Of a stretch of DNA of 64,000 nucleotides, positions 45,030-57,283 are shown piece after piece. The first letter of the stretch is position 1; every line of letters starts with the position of its first letter. The notes below the pieces were generated by a model. That model had not been told where the DNA came from and searched no databases. It saw only the letters and a list, made by a program, of their open reading frames with translations. The translations under genes and the position numbers were made by a program. This DNA comes from Raffaelea ambrosiae (taxonomy: Eukaryota > Ascomycota > Sordariomycetes > Ophiostomatales > Ophiostomataceae). The stretch spans positions 2,623,744-2,687,743 of the forward strand of contig PCDI01000005.1 in assembly GCA_002778195.1 (NCBI GenBank), given 5' to 3'.

Positions 45030-47070
45030 ATGGTTCATCTTGCTGAGATCAAGCCCGAGGACGGGGCCGTCAACAAGGACCTCCGGAAGGCCCACCTCCA
45101 GCTGGTTGAGGACGATGGTCGCTTCACCACCTCTGTCTATGGCTCCAAGTTTGCCACGTCGGACCTTCCCCGGGTATGTGCACATCTACTCCACCAGAGC
45201 TCACTTCGATGCTCACCGGCTGTCCACCCTTCTTTGGCATAATGGCTAACAACACACAGAATGAAATGCCCGAGGACGAGATGCCCAAGGAGGTACGCTG
45301 ACCCACGGCGTGGGGGAGGGCAACCATGTCTCCAGCTTTCGACTGGCATTGCTAACCATTGTGGGCAGGTCGCCTACCGCATGATCAAGGACGAGCTCAG
45401 TCTCGATGGGAACCCCATGCTCAAGTATGTCGACCGAACCCCAGCCTGTGTCGCCCTTGGGCACATAGACCCTCTCGCAACTGATGTGGAAACTAACGAA
45501 GAACTGGTTATCAGCTTGGCGTCCTTTGTCACTACGTATATGGTTCGTTGACCCCGACACTGGCGCCTGCGCGGCTCAAGCCTCCACTTCCACGTTGTGC
45601 ACTCGCTGACAATGTCTGTGCAGGAAGAGGAAGCCGAGAAGCTCATGACCGAGTCGTTCGCCAAGAATTTCATTGACTATGAGGAATACCCCAAGTCGGC
45701 GGACATTCAGAACCGTTGCGTGGCCATGATTGGCCGTCTCTTCCACGCCCCGGCTGGCAACGGCACCGGAGCTGTTGGCACATCGTGTGTCGGCAGCTCC
45801 GAGGCCATTATGCTATCTGTGCTGGCCATGAAGCGCCGCTGGAAGAACAAGCGCATTTCCGAGGGGAAGCCCTATGACAAGCCCAACATTGTCATGTCGT
45901 CCGCCGTCCAAGTTTGTTGGGAGAAGGCCACCCGGTACTTTGAGATCGAGGAGAAGCTCGTCTACTGCACCAGAGACCGCTATGTCATCGATCCCAAGCA
46001 GGTGGTCGACTCTGTCGACGAGAACACCATTGGCATCTGCTGCATTCTTGGAACTACCTACACCGGCGAGTATGAGGACGTCAAGACTGTCAATGACCTT
46101 CTCGAGGAGCGCGGCCTTGATGTCCCAATCCACGTAGACGCTGCCAGCGGTGGCTTTGTTGCCCCGTTTGTTGTTCCGGATCTTGAGTGGGACTTCCGTC
46201 TGAAGCACGTCGTCTCCATCAACGTGTCGGGCCACAAGGTATGTTCTCCCAAGCTCCAGGCTGTACATATCGTGGTTTCGTGTGTGAAGAGAGCCAATTT
46301 GTTCTGACAAAATCCTCCCACAGTACGGCCTAGTGTACCCCGGTGTCGGCTGGGTTGTTTGGCGGTCGGCTGAGTTCCTGCCACAGGAGCTGGTCTTCAA
46401 CATCAACTATCTGGGTGCTGACCAGGCCTCCTTCACGCTCAACTTCAGCAAGGGTGCCTCGCAGGTCATCGGCCAGTACTACCAGCTGATCCGCCTCGGC
46501 AAGCACGGCTACCGCGCCATCATGTCCAACCTGACTAAGACCGCCGACTATCTCTCCAGCTCGCTGGAAGAGCTCGGCTTCGTTATCATGTCAAAGAAGT
46601 CGGGCGAGGGTCTGCCGCTGGTTGCCTTCCGACTGCCCGAGAAACCAGAGCGCGAGTATGACGAGTTTGCCCTGGCCCATCAGCTGCGCGTGCGTGGCTG
46701 GGTCGTGCCCGCCTACACCATGGCTCCTAACACTGACGGCCTCAAAATGTGCCGTGTCGTGGTCCGCGAGGACTTCACCTGGAACCGCTGCGACTCGCTG
46801 ATCGCCGATATCAAGCTGTGCTTGGTGTACCTGAACGATCTTGATCGGGAGTCGATCCGCAAAATGCAGGAGTTTGTGCAGCACAACCACACCGCCAGTG
46901 GCCGGTCAAACCACAACCACCCCAAGTTCCGCGTTGGTCCCCATCCTATTAGCTTTCCCTTTGTCTTATTTTCTCGCGTATCAACAAGTACTAACCGCTC
47001 CGCGTCATATAAACAGAAAGAGAAACACTCGCTCCAAGGCAAGACGGGCAAGACTCACGCCATCTGCTAA
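45030..47070 (+). CDS. GAD1: Glutamate decarboxylase (PLP-dependent)
   Basis: Converts glutamate to 4-aminobutyrate and CO2. Seven exons give 512 residues: 45030-45173, 45260-45292, 45369-45424, 45515-45542, 45624-46238, 46324-46932 and 47017-47070. Exons 2 and 4 are only 33 and 28 nt; splicing them in gives NEMPEDEMPKE and NLASFVTTYM, as expected for the family. Motifs are CVGSSEAIMLSVLAMKRRW, HVDAASGGFVAPF and INVSGHKYGLVYPG, with the PLP lysine K292 at the exon 5-6 junction. The C-terminal end is SLQGKTGKTHAIC. The start has a strong context (CCGCCACCATGG). The last intron (46933-47016, 84 bp) has a weak GTTGGT donor but a perfect TACTAAC branch site and a CAG acceptor. It contains no stop and is a multiple of three, so a retained form would add 28 residues. 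Stress control through the TATA promoter is plausible, not shown. Confidence 0.95.
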
Positions 47071-48521
47071 ATTGGCACAACCAAGACGGATCGAAACCGT
47101 CGTCCTTGGCTAGTCGGAGGAAATGGTCGCGTCGCGACTGATGCGCTGCATCTGTGGCTTTTTCGGTTGATTTGTTCGTCGTTTGTTCGGGGGGGTTTTT
47201 TTTTGCGCTTGGATTTGCGAAATGCCAGTTTTGCACAAGGTGGTATCGGAATCTTGTTGGCCCAGATTTACCCTGGCCCAGGAAGATGCTTGGTATTCTT
47301 TGTTTTTATGTGCGTCTGTTTGCGTCGAATATTCTATGTGTGATATGACGTCTTGTTGTAACAAAGGGAACGGGTATGGCCGTTGTCCAGCAACAAAGAA
47401 GAAAGAGTAACGAATCGAAAAAGGGCAGAAACGGCTGGCAACCGTTCTCATTTTACTTGATAGGTTGGTTGGATGGGCCCGTGATGGCCTGCGTGGCTAT
47501 TCGCGGGTCAAGCCCGGCGCAGGTCATATGCCGCTTACTACTGTAGTTGTTTGGTACAAGTCAGAAAAGCGATAGCTCCAATGCGACTATTTATCTCTAC
47601 AGTTTTGTCTGCGCCATTGCATCTCCTCGGCCCATGTCTCTGTGCGGTGAGTCGGCTGTCCGTCGGGGCTTTCTTGAGAGCTTGAGTATTGTAATACGTC
47701 ACAGCTGGTATGGCGAACGATTTTGGTGCTGAGATGCCTACTCGTACTACTTTGCAAATCCTGTGCGGGGAAAGTGCGACCCAAAAAAGAAAATAGTGCA
47801 ACACAAGACCAGCGCGTGTAAGCTGTCGCGTGGCCCCAACACGGCCCGCTTTTCTTTGCCTCTTACACCACCGAAAGAGCCGCTTTCACATGTCAAAAAG
47901 GCCGAGACACGATGCTGGAAGTCCGGACCCTGGCCAACGAAAGCAGCAGGCACGCGAGTTCTTCTTGCCCTGCCAATGGCGGATGAATCAGAGACACAAA
48001 GTGTACTTTTTCTTGACGTGGAAAATGTCAAATTTGAAATTTGAAACTTGTAAACACAACACATCCATCGGACATTTAAAAAAAAGCTGCCTGGTTTATC
48101 CTTGCAGCGTTGTTAACTATTGCTGTCGCTTCTTGCTTTGCGGTATCACGCAGACTGGGCATGCCGGCTATTTTTACCGTCTACTGCCCTCGTCCTGCCT
48201 AGGCTGACGAGGCCGGCCTTTGCCTGGCCCTGTCTTGGATTTTTTTTTTTCCACCCCTCTGGTTATCACATGCTCTGAGTTGCCACAGATCGACAACACG
48301 TTCGGACACGGCCATCCTGGAATTGAGTTTGTGCCTGTGTATGTCTGAGGCACATCACATCTAAAAAGAAAAGAAGGAAAAAAAACCCCAAACAGCCGCT
48401 CCTTCTGTGGACATATGAAAATGCTTCATCGCTGAAACGCTGTCACATTTCTCCCACGCGATCTTGCCCACCAACCCGATCTGCCTGTTTTCCACCGCCA
48501 ATTGGCACGCCTCCCTCGACA
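47071..48521. other. Spacer between glutamate decarboxylase and hydrolase genes
   Basis: No supported gene. It includes T and A runs and a TACTCGTAC motif near 47739. The stretch before 48522 is the leader of the hydrolase gene. Confidence 0.5.
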
Positions 48522-51227
48522 ATGATTGACCACGTTCTCGGGAAGCCGTCGGCCAAGTCCCGGCGTCTTCAGGTGCTGGCCGTGCTGGCCTTCTGGTCAG
48601 CTTACCTGCTGCGGTGAGTATTGCTAGCCAAGGCCAATTCCCGTTGCTGACGACCTCGTCTGCAACTGCTTGGGCCTTTCACTGTCCTGCCTGTCTGACC
48701 TCTTTGCTAACGGCATTCGCTGAACAGTGGAAACAAGAATGGCCCGCCCGTTGCTCGCAACCTCTCCCGACTCCTCTCCAAGAAGATGACGGCATGGCAA
48801 GTCGTCCTGCTCACGATGCTTTACTTCTACGCTAGCCACAACTTCAGCACCCTCGTCGGCCTCGCCAGTCCCGACCCCCTTGCCAACATGTACGACCGCG
48901 CCTTCTTCCGTGCTACGTGGGTGCTCACAGCGCTCGATGCCGGGTTTTGGACCGCCATGAAGATCCGCACGCCCTGGATACGCGACATGGCGAGCATCCT
49001 GTTTTCGGGCTTCTACCTGTTCGCAACAGAAAAGGCCGACGAGAAGGTTCGCAAGGTGCGCAGCAACCTGACTGTAGAACACTTGCGTGTCAGCTGGAAC
49101 AAAGGAAACACTGCCTACCTGGGCTTCCTCCAGGGCCTGATGCGGCCTCGGTTGACGCGCTGGCCGGCACGTCGCGTGCGCATCCCTCGCCCGGCCTCGA
49201 GCGACTACAAGGAACCCATTATGGGCTGGCTCTATTACGATGGGTCGCTGGAGCAGCTCAAGGCCTCGCGCATCAACCGTGTCGTACTCGACATCCCCGG
49301 CGGCGGCTTCGTCGCGATGGACCCTCGCTGCAACGACGACCGCCTCTTTACCTGGGCTGTCCAGACCGGTCTGCCCATTCTGAGCCTGGACTACAGGAAA
49401 GCGCCCGAGTATCCCTTCCCCTACGCATTGAACGAGTGCTACGACACGTATGTTACGCTGGTCGGCACACAAGGCCGTTGCATTGGCCTGGCTGCGCAAG
49501 ATCCCGTGCGTATTGTTGTCTCGGGCGACAGTGCTGGTGGCAATCTAGCCACTGCCATGACGCTCATGCTGGCCCAGTCGGCGCCAAATATTCTCTCGAT
49601 GCACGACGACGAGGATTCAGAAACCTACCACAGCCACTCGAAGAAGCTCCCTCAGCCCGAGGGCCTGATTCTTTTTTACCCGGCACTGGACGTGAACATT
49701 GGCAACTGGATGTCAGACGAGCAGATGGCGCTCATAAAGGACCGGAGCCAGCGGACCACCAACAAGAACGTCGTGCGCCGCAAGACGTACCAGTACAGCG
49801 ACATCGCCGGCACCCCCCACGAGTCCGACGACGAAGACTTGGCCATGACCGCCGTGACGGCTAACAATGCAGACGACGATAACAGCTCCGACGATGACGG
49901 CACACAAGATGTGCGCACGCCACGGCCTGCTTATTCCCACGTGAACATGGCGACGTACGATGGCAAGGGTGCACACTCGTCCTCCCAGGTGCCAACACCG
50001 AAGCGGTCGAACACGCCGACGCCAGGTGGCATGGCGCCGCTGACCAAGGCCGAAGTGAACAACGACGACAAAGCCAGTACGGACAACGATACCGGCGCCG
50101 TGGTCTCGTATCACCCGGCCATGCTCGGCACGCGGCTGGCCACATCGTCGACGATCTCGTACTTCAACGATCGGGTGTTGACGCCGGAGATGATGCGTGC
50201 CATGATCATCCTGTACGTCGGCCCGCACAACCGGCCCGACTTTGCCAAGGACTACCTGCTGTCGCCTGTCCTGGCGCCTGATATACTGCTGGCACACTTT
50301 CCCAAGACATACTTCTTGACCGGCGAGCGTGACCCGCTCGTGGACGACACGGTCATCTTTGCCGGCCGACTGCGGCGCATCAAGGCCGCCTTTTATGCAT
50401 CGGGCGGCCGCCGGCTCGAGTACCGCGAGTCGGACATGCACGCCGAGGGCTTCGAGGATCGCGACGTGTCCGAGGTGGTCCTCATTCCGGGCGTCAGCCA
50501 CGGCTTCCTACAGTTCCCCACGGTGTACCCGCCATCGTGGAAGTGGATCAAGCAGTCGGCTAACTGGATCGAGGACTCGTTCTCACATGCCGAAGAGATG
50601 CAGGCGAACTTCCACGAGCGGACAAGGGCACGCAGCCGCACTCGTAAGGACCGGCGGGGGACGCTGCACATGCGGAAGAGCAAGCACGCTGGCGCAGCCG
50701 ACCAGGCTGCTGCGCCTGTTTCCACCAAGCCCATGACCGCCCGTAAGAATTTGAGTGTGGGCACGGACGGTGCCGGCAACCATGTCAGCCAGTCTCTGCC
50801 ATCCGCTGCACGTACTGAGTCAAGCGGCGAGGAGGACGGGCCACTGGAGATGATGCGGATGACCAAGGCCAAGGGCAAGGCAGTTTATATCGGAGGACCG
50901 CCCAAGACTGCAGATAGGAGGGGGGCCGGAAACAGTGGCCAAGGTGGAGGCGGACAAGGAGACGATGCATCTTCCACGGCAACTGCTAATAAGAATGCTG
51001 CCAAGACGGCCACGCAGCCTGCCTATGCGTCAGACAAGAATCCAGGGAATGAGGGCGCTGGAAAGACCAACGGAGCCTCCAAAGCGGCAGCATTTAAGAA
51101 GAAGCGGTCGGCCAAGCAGAGAGCCAAGGACGAAAAGGATCTCGTGAAGCTGGCCAGCTCGGACGACCTTCTGGGCCGGCGGATGCAAGGCATTGTCGGA
51201 GGCCTATCGGGTGTGACGGAGGAGTAG
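48522..51227 (+). CDS. Membrane-anchored alpha/beta hydrolase, hormone-sensitive lipase-like
   Basis: Two exons (48522-48613 and 48728-51227) give 863 residues. The donor is GTGAGT, the acceptor CAG, and the join reads YLLRGNKNG. Residues about 16-30 (LQVLAVLAFWSAYLL) are a first hydrophobic anchor, and one or two further hydrophobic stretches follow (WQVVLLTMLYFYAS and beyond). The catalytic fold shows DIPGGGF (P221 where HGGG enzymes have His), the nucleophile in GDSAGG (S299), the acid in GERDPLVDD (D566), and the His in GVSHGFLQ (H622). Between nucleophile and acid lies a low-complexity insert of roughly 150 residues rich in Asp, Ser, Thr and Asn. The 240 residues after the His are basic and disordered (RSRTRKDRR, MRKSKHAG, KKKRSAKQRAKDEKD). 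Such fungal enzymes act on lipid or sterol esters at the endoplasmic reticulum or lipid droplets; the substrate is not known. Confidence 0.85.
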
Positions 51228-51721
51228 TCCGAAAGCCACGAAACGTGGAGGACTCCACCTCAGAGAAACTGTAAAACACTTTATAAAAGATTCAACAAGC
51301 AGGGGAGTCATAGGATAGCCAGCCGGGCCACGCAGGGCAGAGAATCTAGGATACAGCAAATATGAGTGAAAGGAGAGCAGCCGCAGAATATATGAAGCCC
51401 ACGCGTACAAAGGCTAGACAAAGAAAGGACGAAGCGAGAAACCAGATGTAGTCAAAATAAAATAAAACAATCGTGCATCATGTTATAGAAAATGAGAGGG
51501 ACCATGCAAGCCTGCCACTCTTGAACACCAGTCATCAACGCCGACTTGATCTCAACTCCGTTGGACTCTTTCTCCAACTCCTCCATATGCATCGTCTCGT
51601 ATTGCAACCAACACACCCGTTAACGCCCTTTTTTCTCCTCGCCTCTCTTTTTTGTTTTCTCTTTCGTTTTCTCTTTCGTTTTCTCTTTCCTTTCCCCCTT
51701 TCTGGCCTTGGCGCTTCTCGC
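51228..51721. other. Convergent spacer between hydrolase and adenine deaminase genes
   Basis: AATAAA at 51458-51463 may end the hydrolase transcript. The right part is T- and C-rich and belongs to the 3' end of the minus-strand adenine deaminase gene. Confidence 0.45.
51654..51689 (+). repeat. 12-bp tandem repeat
   Basis: Three copies of GTTTTCTCTTTC, about 35 bp beyond the stop codon of the adenine deaminase gene and so likely inside its 3' untranslated region. Confidence 0.85.
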
Positions 51722-52941
51722 TCATGCCGTCGCCGCAACCAGCGTCCCGGCGTGGTAGGACTCGAGCACGCTCTCGATCTCGGCCAGCAGCACCGCCTTG
51801 CGCGCGTCGTCGCACCAGCTGCCCTCGACGGCATGGCGCGCGATTGTGCGCCACTCGGCCGGGGTCAGGTTGTGCGCCTCCTGCACGGCGTAGTAGTTCT
51901 CCAGGATGTACCCGCCAAAGTACGCCGGGTCGTCCGAGTTGATGGAGAAGCGCACGCCGGCCTCCAAGAACGTGCGGATGGGCACCGCGGCCACGCTCGG
52001 CGCCGCCCTGAGCCGCACGTTCGACAACGGGCACACCGTCAGCATGATGTTCTCGCGCACCAGGCGCTCCATGACGGCCGGGTCGCGGGCGGCCGCGATG
52101 CCGTGGTCGATCCGCTGGGCGCCCAGGTGGTCCAGCGCCAGCGTGATGTACTCGGCGGGGCCCTCCTCGCCGGCATGGGCGGTCAGGCGGCGCACGCCCC
52201 GCTCGCTGCTCTGGGCGTCTTCCGTCCCGCGGGCGGCCGCCGCGAAGCACTCGGCGAACAGGGTCGGCGGCTTGTTGAGCTCGGTCGAGCAGAGCCCGAG
52301 CCCGTCCAGCGTGCCCGTGATGTCGCCGGCGGCCAGGGCCGCGGCGTCCGCCGTGGCCTCGTCCCAGTAGCCGGCGCGCAGCTGGCTGACCATGTCGTGG
52401 CTGTCGGGGAGGGGCAGGTGCCGCAGCAGACAGGGGATCAGCATGGTGGTCATGCCCCATTCGGCCGTCGCCCGGCGGCCGGCCGCGTGCAGGCCGCGCA
52501 CGACGTCGGCGAGCGGAACGCCGCGCGACACGTGCGCCTGGGGGTCAAAGAAAATCTCGGCGTGGCGGACGCAGGCGGCGTGGGCGCGCTTGTAGTAGGC
52601 GTAGGCGAGGGCCTCGTAGTCGGCGGGCGTGAGGAGGACGGACATGCCGATGTAGTAGTAGTGGAGGAACTGGAGACGGAAGGGACGAGTTGGTTAAGAC
52701 AGGAAGGGTCATCATCTCATTGTGCTGGCCGGGCGCTACGTACATCGTCCAGAGACGCAAAGGCATCGTAGCGGGCATAGAGCGCCTCCACGGACGCAAA
52801 CTCGGGCCCCTCGGGCAGGGCCACCTTGTTGCGCTCGGCCAGCTCAAAGAGCAGCTCGGGCGACACAGAGCCCTCGATGTGGATGTGGTGCTCGCATTTG
52901 GGCAGGGCTGCGATCAGCGCGTGGATTGGAGATCCGCACAT
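51722..52941 (-). CDS. AAH1: Adenine deaminase (Aah1 type)
   Basis: Zinc enzyme of the adenosine deaminase superfamily that turns adenine into hypoxanthine in purine salvage. Two exons (52941-52744 and 52669-51722) give 381 residues, with donor GTACGT, acceptor CAG and a join reading ASLDDFLHYYYIG. Metal and active-site motifs are LPKCEHHIHIEGS (His 19 and His 21 of the HxH pair), HAEIFFDPQAH, LTAHAGEEGPAEY, RIDHGI, CPLSNVRL and SINSDDPAYFGGY. The CEHHIHIEG, HAGEEGPA and SDDPAYFGGY blocks mark the fungal adenine deaminases rather than adenosine deaminases. The length is a little above the yeast enzyme because of an Ala-rich stretch around residues 140-175 and another near 190. The ATG at 52941 directly precedes the conserved N-terminus. 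No targeting signal is seen, so a cytosolic location is expected. Confidence 0.93.
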
Positions 52942-54526
52942 GGTGGTGGAGGGGTCAGGATGGATCAGTTGTTGGGGCGAGATCGTGAAATTGTGAAATT
53001 GTGAGTTTTCGAAATCGAGAAAGTGTTTTTCTTTCTCGGTGTGCGAGCAACAAACAGCAAAAGAAATCGAGTCTTGATTTGTTCTTCTCAAGAAAACGCA
53101 AGCGTCTTTAACCCAACCCTCTATCTAGAGAATCCTTTTATTTGATTTTTTTTTTTGATTTTTTTCCCTCTCTCGCTCTTTTTCTTTCGCTGGTTTTCTT
53201 TATCAACATGCAGCGCGGCGATCGCCGAAAAATATTTTCGCAGTTGGAGCGCCTTAGCAGAAGTCGAAGAAAGAAGGGCAGTTGCACTGCCCAAAAAAGC
53301 CTCCCCAGAGCTCTGGAAAAAAATGGCTTCAAAAATTTCAAATCCATTCCAAAAGTAAAGGCAAATAGCTAAAATTTGAGCTTCCATCACCGTCCGGTTC
53401 GGACCACTCTGTCTACTCACCCGCTCTTTCCACACTTGGAACGGGTCCTCGCCGAGGTAGGCGCCCGGCTTGTGACGGCGAAACGGGGTACGGCGACTCA
53501 ACTCGCCAAAAAGGGAAGGCAGAGAGGGACGACTCGGGGGCCGTTCGCTCCTTCTGTTCCAGCTGATAACAGCCCCTCCATGCTCTTGGGCTTCGCTGGG
53601 TGCCTACGGTGGTAGTTCTCTTCTCCAGTTTTCTGCCCGCATTTAATATTTTAATATCTCTGCTCTCAGCAAACTGTTTGGGCTATTTTTTGGGGGGGGC
53701 TTACGCCAAACAGTCACAACGTTCCAGTCGGGTCGAGAAAATGGCAACAAAGATGACAACAACAAAAAAAAGCTTACCAGGTCGAATAAAGATGCCCAAA
53801 GCAGCTGCGGATGGATGGTCAGACGGACTGCGAGGCGGAACAGATTGGCAGGCTCGAATCTCCTCAGCCTCGGCAACGATCCCCCTCCGCCAAAAAGACC
53901 GAATTTCAGAAAGACGAGCAAAGATGACGTTCACCTCACATCCCATACAAAATCAGACACAGTCCGATGATGACGCGATCCCTCGTTGACAGGACGCAGG
54001 TCTGCCCGGTTCCTGATCCTTGTTTCTTTTTTTGTCACCTGTGCCTGGCTGTTGGCTCCCTTCGCGTTGCCAAATCCTCCCTTGTGACACCAACCGCCGC
54101 GGATCGACCGTAGGGTTTCTTGTAGACAGAAATCCCAGGGGAGACACGAGGGCAGAGAAACGATTAATGCGAGCCCAAGAGCCAGTCGGCCTTGGAACAG
54201 CCAGTCTGGAAGCAGGGGTGGGTGAGAAAATAGGGCTGCGCAGGTGGTCGGCAGAAGGATGCGGTCTAACTCCTCAAGGGCCAAGGGCCGAGGGCCCCAA
54301 GACGATCCGGTTGACAAGAATAGCAACACGTACAAACAAAACCAGATGTGCAGGTTTGATGCGCGAAACGTGTTGTTGTGACAGGAAGATCGACGCTGAT
54401 GGCCGTTTTAGGGTTTGGTGTTTTGCATTTTTAGTTTGGAAAGGGAGGATGGATTCTGTTTGCGATTTCCCAAAGAGACAATACGGGTCAGCCAGAACGG
54501 CGAGAGGAAGCAACAAGGGGGGGGAC

Positions 54527-54592
54527 GACAAGGGGAATGACAAGAAAAACGACAAGGGCAACGACAAGGGGGACGAGAAGGGAAACGAGAAG
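54527..54592 (+). repeat. 12-bp imperfect tandem repeat
   Basis: Five copies of a 12-mer of the type GACAAGGGCAAC plus a half copy. In one frame it would read repeats of NDKG; the open frame around it (54020-54712) has no other protein-like feature. Confidence 0.8.
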
Positions 54593-57123
54593 GCGGTCGC
54601 GAACCAACAGGCGGCCAACACAACAACCAAGGTGAGCCATCAAGGGCCACCAAGGACCACGGCCGGGCTGGCCAGTAAGACGGCGAATGACTATGCAGAA
54701 CGACAGGATTGAGGCTGTGTCTGGAGGTGTGCCAAAACCAGGTATCAGGTAAGAGAGGGAGGGCTCGGCTGAAGCCATGAAACATCAACGCTGTCGAAAT
54801 ACAAGATTTGGCGGCGTCGAGGAACAAAGAAACTCGAAACCAGAAGCAGACACAACGACAGCCTTGAGCCGTGCTGTGACGTGATCTCCAAGAGGTTTCA
54901 AAAGGTGAACACCCGGAAAGCCATCTTGATTTGCGGCGCGCACATGATCAGCGACGGCCGTCTCTGTGTTTGTCCTGCTCCATGTTTATTGTCCTGTCTG
55001 GCGGCGTGTGGTGCACGCGTCTCCTCACAGTCCGCGCATCGTCTCGCATCACACGCGTGAGCAAACGGCAAGCATCCCTTTGCATCGTCTCCCTTGCCTC
55101 TGGCGACGAACTGCCCCCAATTGTACGGTGTAAAAATAGAAGAAACAGGTCGCCGGTCCAGAACAACCACATGCACGACACGGATGGACATTGCAGCAAC
55201 TGGACTATTTGGGCAACCTGTTTTATTTTTACATGGACATCGCGATGATCAGGAAACCACACTCGCACCCACAGCTTGCAAACGTTCCCAATGGCCCTAC
55301 ATGAACTCAACAACTTTTGATTTCTTGTTTCTGATTGGTCATGGGACGATTGTTGCGCTGTCTCCCCATCCCTCTCCCTCTCTCAACCTCTCCTTTCCAG
55401 TCTCCCTTTCCCTAACATCCTCCGCATCCCTACCCCTGCTTCCTTGGTTCGGGTCAGGGCAAGAAACCGGGGGAGGCGATCTTTCTCGGCTGTTTGCTTT
55501 CACCGTTTCTTTGTCGTTTCTTTTTCGTGTCCTTGCCCAGGAAGAACCTTCCTCCCGGCTCTGACAAGCCCGAGACAGGTCAGCAAAGATCGCATGATCA
55601 CACCCGCTGAATCCAGACATGGAAAACGAAACAACAAAGGGCCCAAAGAGAGCAATGCAGAAGCACACCTGCATGCATGCACGCACACGCACACGCACAC
55701 ATATAATACTCCCCCTTCAAACATATATCTCGGCTTCAGAAACGGCTCCGCATAAGGCATTGGATAGAATAAGAAACCAATAAATAGAACAAATAAGCAA
55801 TAAACAGATAAACCAAACAAGGAAACCGAGGTCAAGGAAGGTACATCCGAGAAAGAAACGCGAGGAAACGTGACGGATCATATTTCTGTGCGAGGATTTC
55901 ACAACTCTCCTGCCTCACCTACTTTTCTTCCTCTTTTGTTTCGTCCTGCTCCGGGAATGTCTAGTAGTAAGAACCAGTGTTTTTGTTCTCTCGGGTGTTG
56001 GGTCAAGGAACGGTACGTCGTAGAGAAACAGTCCTACAAGGATCGGAACAGACGGAACAGAATCCAACATGACGTATTATGGTGACGGGGAGAGAGGCAA
56101 GGCGACGGAGAGACACATACAGAGGGGGGCGGTTACATGGAACTGCAGGGCCACGGCAAAACTGAAGCTCGACCGAGAACGGAGTGTGCAAACCGAAACA
56201 ACAGCTCAGAGGGCATGGATCAAGAACACAAGCACCGTCAGATCAGAAAACAGCCACACAAAAAAAAAAGTGATCACGCAGATTGTATGGCTGATGCCAA
56301 TGTTGCACGACAGGACCTGACGACCATGTTTCCCAAAGCGAGAAATCAATAGAAAATAGATCGAAGATGGGGAGAAGGGGAAGAAAGAAAGAAAAACATA
56401 GCTGGAGAAAGAACGAAATTACTGGGGGAAACAATAGGTCTTTCCATAATGGACAGCTGCGGCGGTCCTTTTTTTACAGAAACGGAACCGAAAAGACACG
56501 ATTGGTCTTGGCCAGCACCGCTGGCTTGTCGTCCAATTCGAGATATCCCCATATGATTTTTCATACCGAGGACATTCCCTTCATTCTGGTTTACGGGCTG
56601 TTCATCACTCGGCCCCGAGAGAGGGGTTCGGAGAAGAGACTTTGAAAATGGGCACACAAATAAAGTAAAGGAGGAAAAGAGCAATCTAGATCCACTGCAT
56701 CGTATCGATCGATGCCAGCTCTGAGACTTCCGAATGCGCGAAGCACCAGCATATGTCGTATCTGATCTCCCGTATGATCTAGACAATGAATGTTTTTGTG
56801 TATTTTTTTTCTTTTTTTGTATTTTTTTCATTCTTTTCAGCTTGTATGTGCCCATGGTTACCACACAATGGACCTCGTCATCTGTAGTGGCTGGCTGACT
56901 CGTTTTTCCCTTTTTTGTGTGTACACGTATGTACGTGCGTGTGTGTGTGTTCCGTTCCGCATCTGCCTTTTGTTTTTTTCTTGCACCATCTTTGTCTACG
57001 CCTTCTCCTTCACACACTCCATCTCGGGTCTCTCCTACAGCGGCCGCAGCCAGTCAATTTTCAACATCTCGCCCTCATCTCTGCGGTCACAACATCTTTG
57101 TGCCTCGTCGGATTGATGGAGGG

Positions 57124-57126
<3 letters not shown>

Positions 57127-57157
<31 letters not shown>
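57127..57157 (+). repeat. GT microsatellite
   Basis: An uninterrupted GT tract of 31 bases that runs into a short GC alternation. Confidence 0.9.
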
Positions 57158-57165
<8 letters not shown>

Positions 57166-57263
57166 GACGACTTCCTTGTTGTTGCCTTTCTGTCTTTGCC
57201 TTCTCGGACATGCTCATCATCTTGTATTATGCTCTATCAGTTATAACATTTCTCCCTCTCACC

Positions 57264-57283
57264 NNNNNNNNNNNNNNNNNNNN
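57264..57283. other. Assembly gap (20 N)
   Basis: Twenty consecutive N, flanked by pyrimidine-rich sequence with a C run. The true length is unknown. Confidence 0.95.

Noticed and set aside
51473..52771. 432-codon plus-strand frame
   Set aside because: Antisense shadow of the adenine deaminase exon.
3356..52941. Idea that the amino-acid and nitrogen enzymes form a biosynthetic cluster
   Set aside because: They belong to separate primary pathways, lie on both strands and are spaced by kilobases with unrelated genes between.
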